Source: Lachnospiraceae bacterium UBA3645
GTDB taxonomy: Bacteria > Bacillota > Clostridia > Lachnospirales > Lachnospiraceae
Length of the DNA: 9,196 bases
NCBI GenBank assembly: GCA_002373555.1
Contig: DFKM01000086.1
Coordinates: 1 to 9,196 of the forward strand
Direction: 5' to 3'
Shown: positions 1 to 9,196 of the stretch, one piece after another
Layout of the letters: each line of letters opens with the position of its first letter
How positions within the stretch are numbered: position 1 is the stretch's first letter
Notes under the pieces: model-generated
Database searches by the model: none
Told to the model about the DNA's origin: nothing
What the model saw: the letters and a program-made list of their open reading frames with translations, nothing else
Position numbers and translations under genes: made by a program

Positions 1-1179
1 GAAACACTGCATTCTCTTGGCAATCCGGTCCCTGCCACAGGCAGATTTATGATCGCGGTATGCGAGGTATACAGTCCGGAAAGCCGGAATGTGAGCGACA
101 GTGAGCGGACGCTTTATATTCCTTCGCTGAGCAATCTGATCAGGGATTATCCGTCTGCAAAGGCAAAGATCTTCCCCGTGGCCTGCGATGCAGACCGCCT
201 ATGCGTTCTGATGTCCTTCCCGGAGGATATGTCCGCCGTAGCAGTCAAAAAAGAATATATTGAGCTGTCCGCCTATCTCAAGAAAAATATTGAACTTCTT
301 CCCTATCAGATCTATTCGGAAACAGGCCAGATCATCAACACGCTGACAGAAGCCGGAAGCAGCTACAGGGAAGCAGTGGAGATCATTGAATACCATAAGG
401 GCAGCAGGACGCAGGAAGCAGCAGAGAACAACGGAATCGAACAGGATGGAGAACCACTGTATGCAGAAACTGCTGCTGATGAAGCGGAAAAGACAGAAGG
501 CAATCTGGAACTGGATGTTTTCTGGGCGAGAAGAAGGGTGGATGAGATCGTTTCCCTGGTGACAGAGGGAGAAAATGCAGCTGCAAAGCTGAAACTGGAC
601 GATGTTCTGGGACGGCTGGAGAATTACAGACAGGATATCAAAGAACTCAGATACGGATATCTGCAGCTGTGGAACGTGTTCATGGAAAGGATCGTGTCTT
701 ATCCGCTGACAGAGGAAGAGCAGGAAGCCTTTGATGAAGAGATCTTCAGAAAAGAGATCACCGGAATTGAAGACAGGGATGCCATGACGGTATACATGGA
801 AAGCAAATGTATGCTGTTCATGAAGCTGATCCGGGAATATCAGAAGAAAGCAAAGTATCGTTATGTGGATGTGGCAAAGGGCTATATTGCTGAACATTAT
901 TCCGACAGTGACCTGTCGCTGTCGGTGGTCGCGGAAAAGATCGGGATCAGTTCCTCCTATCTGAGCGAGCAGTTCAATGAAGTGGGCGGAGAGAAATTCT
1001 CCTCCTATCTTGCAGGATACCGGATCGACATTGCAAAGCAGCTTCTTACGTCAACAGAGCTTACGATCAAAGAGATCGGTGAACGGTGCGGTTTCAATTC
1101 CCCGCAGAATTTCAACCGTGTTTTCAGGAAGATTACGGGTGTTACTCCTGCAGGATACAGGAATTCAAAGAAAAGTTAA
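1..1179 (+). CDS. AraC-family transcriptional regulator, C-terminal part (5' end outside window)
   Basis: The frame is open from base 1 with no stop upstream of the first ATG at 49, and the 16 codons before that ATG read as ordinary protein, so the gene almost certainly starts outside the window. The visible 392 codons have two parts. Residues ~1-115 (counted from the ATG at 49) look like the middle domain of large YesN-like AraC proteins, including a stretch (LTEAGSSYREAVEIIEY) resembling the 'seaY.qA..AL.y' segment before the HTH part. Residues ~272-372 form a complete AraC DNA-binding domain: first helix-turn-helix around LSVVAEKIGISSSYLSEQF, second around TIKEIGERCGFNSPQNFNRVF, ending in the typical ITGVTPAGYR. 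Residues ~120-270 are acidic and predicted helical. The protein probably activates transcription in response to a ligand or phosphorylation. Its N-terminal sensor, either a receiver or a membrane sensor, is not visible. It lies just upstream of the TRAP operon on the same strand, which makes that operon and the esterases candidate targets. Confidence 0.9.
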   Translation, partial: ETLHSLGNPVPATGRFMIAVCEVYSPESRNVSDSERTLYIPSLSNLIRDYPSAKAKIFPVACDADRLCVLMSFPEDMSAVAVKKEYIELSAYLKKNIELLPYQIYSETGQIINTLTEAGSSYREAVEIIEYHKGSRTQEAAENNGIEQDGEPLYAETAADEAEKTEGNLELDVFWARRRVDEIVSLVTEGENAAAKLKLDDVLGRLENYRQDIKELRYGYLQLWNVFMERIVSYPLTEEEQEAFDEEIFRKEITGIEDRDAMTVYMESKCMLFMKLIREYQKKAKYRYVDVAKGYIAEHYSDSDLSLSVVAEKIGISSSYLSEQFNEVGGEKFSSYLAGYRIDIAKQLLTSTELTIKEIGERCGFNSPQNFNRVFRKITGVTPAGYRNSKKS

Positions 1180-4100
1180 CGGAACTGAACGTATTAACAT
1201 GAACATTTTTACACACGATGAACAAAAAGCCGGAATATCCGGCTTTTTGTTTTCGCTCTGAAAACCTTTTTCTATACATGTGGGGTTTTTTGGGATAAAG
1301 TGCTGGCATAGACAAACGGCCCGATTTCCTGTCGGCCGGCCCGCATCCTGCCGGATCGGGAAATAAGGGAGAGGAGGAAATTCCGGAATGAATTTTTGGA
1401 AGAAACTGGATGAAAACTTTGAAGAGTATATCCTGATGGTCTTCCTGGTCGTCATGGCTTGCGTCATGATGTGGCAGGTCATCATGCGGTACTTCTTCCA
1501 TGCATCCATGCCCTGGCCGGAGGAGTTCTGCCGGTTCATGTTCGTCTTCTCAGGATTCCTGTCCATGGGATACTGTGTCAGAAAGGACAGAATGCTGAAG
1601 GTCGATATCCTGCTCGGATTCTTCCCTGAGTGGCTGAAGAAGGCAGTGGATATCATTGCAAGATTCGTAACTTTATTCTTCTTCGCTTATCTGTGCTACT
1701 GGGGATTCAAGACCGCTCAGAATCAGGTACAGCTCGGCATGAAGAGCGCGGCCATGGAGTGGCCGATGTGGATCATCTACGGATCCGTATTCGTCGGCGC
1801 GCTGATCGGAACGCTCAGACAGATCCAGGATCTGTTCAGATATTTTACGAAGAAGGAGGATAAAAAATAATGTTAGGACTTGTTTTTGCGATCTTCCTTA
1901 TTGCCATGGTGCTTGCACTTCCCATGGGCGTTGCCATGGGCGTTGCGACGATTGTCCCGCAGATGATCGACAAGACATTCGCCGGCAACATGGGTTACAT
2001 CATCCAGGCGATGGTCGGCGGCCTGAATACCACCCCGATCCTTGCCATCCCGCTGTTCATGCTCTCCGGTGCGCTGATGACCCGCGGCGGCATTTCCAAA
2101 AAGCTGTTTGACGTTTTCGCTTACATCGCCGGCAAGAAGACGGCCGGTCTTCCCTGCGCAGTTGTTATCACCTGCCTGTTCTACGGCGCGATTTCCGGTT
2201 CCGGCCCCGCTACAGCAGCTGCTGTCGGCGCCATGACCATCCCGCTTCTTGTGGAACTCGGCTATGACAAGGTCTTCGCTGCCGCGATCGTTGCGACTGC
2301 CGGCGGCCTGGGCGTTATCATTCCTCCCAGCATTCCTTTCATTATGTACGGTCTGTTCACCAACACCTCTGTCGGTGAGATGTTCACAGCCGGTATCCTT
2401 CCCGGATGCCTGATCGCTCTGGCCATCATGATCTGGTGCTTCATCTACTGCAAGAGATCCGGTGAAGATAAGGAAAAGGTTGCTGCGAACTATGCAAAGC
2501 TGAAAGAAAGAGGTTTCTTCGGCGTCATCAAGGACGGTTTCTGGGCCCTGCTGACACCTGTCATCATCCTCGGCGGAATCTACGGCGGATTTGTTACACC
2601 TACCGAAGCTGCCTGCGTATCCGTGTTCTATGCACTGCTCGTCTGCGTATTTATCTACAGGACGATCAAGCTGCGCGATATTCCCAAGCTGCTCTCTGAT
2701 GCGATCGGCTCCTATGCGCCGCTGCTTCTCTGCATCGCGCTGGCACAGGGCTTCTCCCGTATCCTGATCCTGCTGAAGGCTTCCACGGCAGTTACGGAAC
2801 TGCTGAATTCCACTGTTCATTCCGGAACAGGACTTATGGTCGTCATGATCATCTTCCTGCTGATCCTCGGCATGTTCATGGACTGCGGCCCTGCCGTCAT
2901 GATCCTGGCTCCGCTGATCATCGATACAGCGAAGGGCTTCGGCATCGATCCCGTACATCTCGGTATCGTTATGGTCACCGCGCTTGCGACCGGTTTCGTT
3001 ACCCCGCCTTTCGGCATGAACCTGTTCGTTACCGCACCGCTCATCAAGGTGCCGGTCGCGGAACTGGGTAAGAAGGCCATTCCGTTTATTATCGCATTCA
3101 TTATCGCGCTGTTCATCATCGCATTCGTACCGGCGATCAGCCTGGTGCTGCTGGGACGCGCATAAACACGAAAACTGCCCGTGCGGCTGTGATAGTATTG
3201 CGGCCGCATGGGAACATATCACGATGGTTCCGGCAATTCTGCCTGAATACATAAATACATTAGGAGGAAACCTAAATGAAGAAAATGAACAAAGTTCTGG
3301 CTCTGATGCTGGCGCTTGCTCTGGCTGCTTCCATGGCTGCATGCGGAAGCTCCAGCGCACCTGCTGAGACCACTGCTGCTGCTGAGACCGAGGCCGCTGC
3401 TGCCGAGACTGAAGCCGCTGCTGCCGAGACTGAAGCTGCTGCTGAGACTGAAGCTGCTGCTGAAGGCGAGACCGAAGCTGCTGCTGAAGAAGCTGCTCCC
3501 GCCGGCGAACTGAGCCGTGATGACCTCAAGGCACTTGCTTCCGAGGGCATGGAGACCACCATCGAAGCTGATCCTGTAACCTTTACGCTTGCCTGCTCCG
3601 GAACCATCACCGGCACCGTTCTTGGCGATGCTGTTGAGGATGCGATCGCTGCTCTGTCCGAGTGGACCGGCGGAAACATGGTCGTAGATTTCCATCAGGG
3701 CGGAGAGCTCGGCGGAGACCTTGAGCTGATCGAGTCTGTTGCAAACGGAACGGTTTCCATGATGCAGGCTGCTCCTACCTCTCAGGTTACACTGGTACCC
3801 GAACTGAACGTTCTGGATATCGGCGGACTGTATAAGGATGTTGACGGTGCGAACACTGTTCTGAAAGATATGTATGACAAGTTCGCAGCTGCTTACGATG
3901 CAAAGGGTATCCATCTTGGTGCCATGTATGCAACCGATTTCCGTATCCTGACCACCAACAAGCCCATCGAGACTCCCGATGACCTGAAGGGCCTGAACAT
4001 CCGTACCCAGGAAAACAAGTATCATCAGACCTTCTGGAAAGCGCTCGGCGCGAACCCCACTCCCCTTGCATTCGGCGAACTGTATCTTGCTCTGCAGAAC

Positions 4101-7100
4101 GGAACTGTTGATGCACAGGAGAATCCGCCCGCTTCCATCTATGGCGTAAAGCTGTATGAGGTTCAGAACACCATCACCGAGACCAACCACATTCCTTTCA
4201 TCAATACCTATCTGATGAACGGCGCTCTGTACAACAATCTTTCCGACAATCAGAAGAAGGCGATTGATCAGTTCTTCCTGTACATGGAGAGATATCAGCT
4301 GGCCGGCAGCGCACAGGATGATGCCAGAATGCTGAAAGAGTTCGAAGAGTACGGCTGCACCGTATCCCCTGTAACGGATGAGGTTTATGCACAGTTTGCC
4401 GTAGCAGCGGACGCTGTTATCGAGCAGATGAAGGCTGACGGCACTGTCGATCCCGCTTTCATCGACGAGTATGTAAACGCTGCACGCGGACAGTAATCAA
4501 AATCGAATCATTATCGTAACCAACCGATAAAACGGAGGGCTGCTGCAAGATTGCAGCAGCCCTTTTTCACAGGATGATAAGAAACTTCGTTGTGAAAAAG
4601 TGACAAAGAAGCTAAAATTAATACACAGACGAGGTGCCGGGACACGGGGAGCGACCGGATCGTCCCGGTCATACAGGGGGGGGAAGAAATACATGTTCAG
4701 ACAGACGAAGACAGAAAACGGACTGGTAAAAGGCATTCCCTGCGGATGGCCGTCCATCACAGCTTATTACGGCATCCCCTATGCCGCACCGCCGGTCGGG
4801 GATCTGCGCTGGAGAGAGCCGCAGCCCGCCGCAGACTGGGAAGGCGTCCGAGACTGTGCCAGAGGCTCCGCCAAATGCTGGCAGCTCGGTGTCGGTAAAG
4901 GATCCTTTTTTGAAAACGAATTTTATCCCGTAGAGGAAGAGATGAGCGAGGACTGCCTCTACCTTAATATATGGACACCCGCAAAATCCGCAGAGGACAG
5001 ACTGCCCGTCATTTTCTGGGTGCACGGCGGCGCCTTCATGACCGGCTACGGCCATTCGGCGCATTTTGACGGCGAGCATTTTGCCCGCCAGGGCGTGATC
5101 CTCGTGACGATCAATTACCGCATCAATGTATTCGGCTGGATGGTGGATAAGGAGCTGACGGAGGAATCGCCGTACCACAGCTCCGGCAACTACGGCCTGA
5201 TGGATCAGATCTTTGCGCTGAAATGGGTGCGCAGAAATATCGTGAATTTCGGCGGTGATCCCGACCGTATCACGATCGCCGGACAGTCTGCAGGCGCTGC
5301 AAGCATCAATGCGCTTGTCTGCAGCCCGCTGACCGAAGGAGATTATGTCGGCGCGATCTTCCAGAGCGGCGGCGGTGTGGATGCGCTGCCGGATATGAAT
5401 TATCCGATGCTGGCGGATGTGGAAGCCCGGATGAACCTGAAGGAAAGTCTCGGCGTGAACAATATTGCCGAGGCCAGAGCGCTTTCCGGCGAAGAACTTC
5501 TGAACCGCTGGAAGGCGACCATGCCCGGTCCGGCGATCAACCGTACGCCGGTCATCGACGGCTATGTGCTCACAAAACCCACTTATGATACCTTCATGAA
5601 CAATGAGCAGGGCCATGTTCCTTACCTGATCGGTTATACTGCGAAGGAAGGGATCCCTGTGACGCCGACCATGGCCTCCATGAAAGCACTGGCTGCAGAG
5701 CTCTACGGAGATAAGACGGAAGAATACCTCGCGCTCTGCCCGCAGACAGAAGAGGAATTCCCGGCTTACCGCGACGCGCTCTTTACCGAGTCGCTGCAGG
5801 CAGCGGTGGAGTGCTGGGCCGAGGTGCAGGATGCCCGCGGAGAAAAGCCGGTTTATGTCTATGAGATCACCAGGAACCTGCCGGGCGATGACAAAGGCCC
5901 GTTCCATGCGGCTGACCTCTGGTATGTCTTCAAGACCTTCATGCGCGCCTGGCGGCCCTGGACGCCCCGCGATTACGAGATGGCCTGGCAGATGAACACC
6001 TACTGGGCGAATTTCGCGAAGAACGGCGATCCGAACGGAGAGAGACTGCCGGTGTGGACACCGTATACGAATGCATCGGAAAAATGCATGATCTTCGGTG
6101 ATGAGAAGTCCGAAATGGGCGAAGTGCCGCGGAATGCGAGAGTTACCTTCCGCAAGAAATTCCTGCTGGGCGGAAAGAAATAAGGGAGGTCTTCAAAATG
6201 GCACTGGATCAGGTCAGAATCGAATCCGGCATCGTTGAAGGCTACCCGGCCGGAAATCAGTTCATAACGGTATTTAAAGGCATTCCTTTTGCAAAACCCC
6301 CGGTGGGCGAACTCCGGTGGAAAGCGCCGCAGCCGGTGGAGCCGTGGGAAGGCGTTTACAAGGCATATAAATTCGGAAATATTGCCATGCAGCCGCGGTT
6401 CGTCTCGGAAGGCGGCGGCACGAGCCTGGCAGCGCAGGAATTTTATGTCCGCGATTATCCGATGAGTGAAGACTGCCTGTATCTGAATATCTGGACGCCG
6501 GCAGAAACGGGGGAGGAAAAGCTTCCGGTCGCCGTTTACTGTCACGGCGGCGGTTATGAGACCGGCTACAGCTATCTGAATGCCTATGACGGGGAAGGCT
6601 TCGCGAAACGAGGCATTATTCTGGTAACAGTCGCTTACCGCGTTAATGTATTCGGCTTCCTGTCCCATCCGGAACTGGCGGCAGAGGATCCGCACGGATC
6701 CAGCGGCAATTACGGACTGATGGATCTTATCTGTGCGGTCGAATGGATCCGCCGCAACATTGCCGCCTTCGGCGGCGATCCGGAGAACATTTCGCTCTTC
6801 GGGCAGTCTGCAGGCGGCGGCTGCGTGCAGAATATGATCGCTTCACCGCTGATGAAAGGGAAGATCAGAAGAGCCATCATGCAGAGCAGCGGCGGGATCA
6901 GCAGAGATGATTTCGGGGTCTGCCGCAGCAGGGAAGCGGATGAGGAGATCGGAAAGCGGTTCTTCGAATTTCTGGGCGTGAAAGATGTTTCGGAGGCCCG
7001 TGCCATGGACGCGGAAACCATCGAAGAAAAATATAAGGAATTCAAGAAGAACGATTTCTACGGCATGATCTTTATTCCGGATGTGGACGGCTATGTCCTT

Positions 7101-9196
7101 CCGGAAGCCCCGGCGGATTACTTCCAGGCAGGGAAACATGACGACATCGAGTATATGGTCGGCTGTACCAGAGATGAGATGCGTAAGTTCGGCGCACCGG
7201 CGCCCTCGTATGAAACGCTGAAAAAGGATGCGGCGCGCTTTGGTGCCTATGCCGATACTTATCTTGCACGGATCCATGCAGATGATCCGGAGAAAGTACA
7301 GCCCTGTTTTGAGGATCCGATCGGCAATTCCTTCCTGGCGGCAGCGCTCGCATTCTGTGAGAACCAGAATGATCTGGGGTATAAGCCTGCGCATATGTAT
7401 TATTTCACCTATGTGCCGCCGGGCGCAGAGGCCATGGGCGCGCATCATTCCGTGGAACATCACTATGTTTTCCAGACGCTGATGCGCTCCAGAAGAGCCT
7501 ATACGGGCTTTGATTTCGATCTGTCAAACGAACTGGCAGATTACTGGGCGAACTTCATCAAGACGGGAGATCCGAATCCGGCCGGTACCGATCGTTGGAA
7601 ACCCTATACGGAAGAAGCGCCGGAGGCGCTCATCATTGACCGGGAAAGAGCGATGGGAGAAGTCCCGCGCCTGCCGATCGTGCAGTTCCAACTGGAGTAT
7701 TCCCTCGGGAAACTGGATGCACGGAAATAATCAGAAATCATTTATTCAATATAATAAGCAGGAGGATTCATTATGTTCATTCACGAACCGTATCCGGGTT
7801 ATGAAAACCAGTATCTGTCATTTGCAAACGGAAAGTTTTTCTCGGAAGAAGAGCTTGAAGCGGGAAGAAAAGCCCAGTTCGAAGCCATGACGAGCTATGA
7901 GGTGCCCGAAGGCATGACGATCGAAGACAAGATCATCGACGGCCCCGATGAGGGACAGAAACTTACGATCCGTATTTATAAACCTGCGGGCCTTCCGGAG
8001 AAGGCGCCGGTCGTCATGGATATCCACGGCGGCGGCTGGGTCGGCGGCAGTCTGGACATCGACAATGCGCGCTGCATCGCGATCGCTGTCAGAGTTCCCT
8101 GCATTGTTGTCGGCGTAGACTACCGTCTGTCCGGAACGCCGGAGGTCGGATTCCCGATGCCGCTGATGGACTGCGTGACAGCATACCGCTGGATCCTCAA
8201 CCACCAGGAAGAACTCGGCGGGAACGGCATGATCGGGACCCACGGCTCCTCCGCAGGCGCCAATCTGGTTGGCGGTCTTTCTCTGTATCTGCGTGACCAT
8301 GGCGAGCAGCAGCCTGCGCTGGCCGTCATGAACTGCCCGCCTACCAGTCTCGGGTTTACGGCCGATCCGGCTTATACCCAGAATTTCGAACTTCGCATGG
8401 GCGGCGGCCCGAAACATCAGGCAGCCGAAGTGCAGTATCTGAACGGCTTTGACGGAACGCCGATGCCGAACTACTATGCATTTCCTTACTACTGCCCGGA
8501 TCTGGAAGGCCTGAAGCCGCACTTCATCCTGGCCGGCGAATATGACACCTTAAGAGATGACGGCCTGAAATATGCGAGAAGACTGCTGGATACCGGCATC
8601 ACGACCGATGTCTTTGTCGGCGCAAAATGCTGCCACTGCTGGACGGCGGCGCCCGGCATCATGACGGATATGACACATGATGTGATCGCACTTGCGTACA
8701 AGCGTGAGTTCGGCATGCTGGATCATCTGAAGAAATATTGATAACACAGAGGATGCTTCTGATGTAAGAACGGAAGCCGGTACCGCCACTGACTGGGCGG
8801 CACCGGCTTTTTTGTCGATCCATACCTGTATGATGCACCTCTTTTGTCAATGCGGGCGGCTGCTTTCCCTTTGCTGTCATCCTGAAGCACAAAGCGCTGA
8901 AGGATCCCCGCCTGAAAACAGGCGGATTTACTGAATTTATTGAGCACTCCCAAAGAAACTGTGGTACAATCTCTGCAGAAAAAAAGAAGGTGTTAAAGCC
9001 GGACCGCCTTGTCCATAAATAGACGGTGATTTTTGTCCCGGTTTGGCCGGAAATCCTGCCGGCGGCTGAAGGACCGCCGACAGGGCCAGTTCACGAAAAC
9101 TCACATTCCAGGATCGTCTGTACCGCATGGTCGTCGATCAGACGCAGACGGTTCTGGCTCCCATAGATCAGGACGCTTGTGCAGACCTTGTCGATC

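Overview
The window looks like a chromosomal stretch from an anaerobic Firmicute, most likely a Clostridia/Lachnospiraceae-type gut or rumen bacterium. This is inferred from strong AGGAGG ribosome binding sites, a substrate-binding lipoprotein with a long Ala/Glu/Thr-rich linker after its lipobox, a YesN-like AraC regulator, and roughly balanced GC. No read-out of taxonomy (rRNA, tRNA) is present.

Layout. (1) Positions 1-1179 hold the 3' part of an AraC-family regulator whose 5' end lies outside the window, closed by a perfect 14-bp intrinsic terminator. (2) Positions 1388-4496 encode a complete three-component TRAP transporter in the order small permease (dctQ), large permease (dctM), solute-binding lipoprotein (dctP). 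dctQ and dctM overlap by one base (TAATG). A stem-loop but no terminator separates dctM from dctP, and a strong terminator follows dctP. (3) Positions 4590-8813 form a second transcription unit with its own candidate promoter (TTGTGA-17-TAAAAT), a structured leader, a run of eight G in the Shine-Dalgarno region, and three alpha/beta-hydrolases in a row: two related type-B carboxylesterases and one hormone-sensitive-lipase-like (alpha/beta-hydrolase fold-3) esterase. It ends in another strong terminator. (4) The last ~380 bases hold several hairpins, a candidate extended -10 promoter, and the C-terminal end of a convergent gene on the minus strand that runs off the window.

How the genes may work together. 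TRAP systems import organic anions, usually carboxylates, using an ion gradient. None of the three esterases has a visible signal peptide, so they appear cytoplasmic. A reasonable but unproven reading is an import-then-cleave locus: an ester-containing organic acid is taken up by the TRAP system and hydrolysed inside by esterases of differing specificity, with the upstream AraC protein as candidate regulator. The individual protein families are well known. The most unusual points are the three-esterase cassette beside a TRAP transporter, the regulatory-looking esterase leader with mutually exclusive hairpins and a G8 tract, and the Cys-Cys-His-Cys surroundings of the predicted catalytic histidine of the third esterase.
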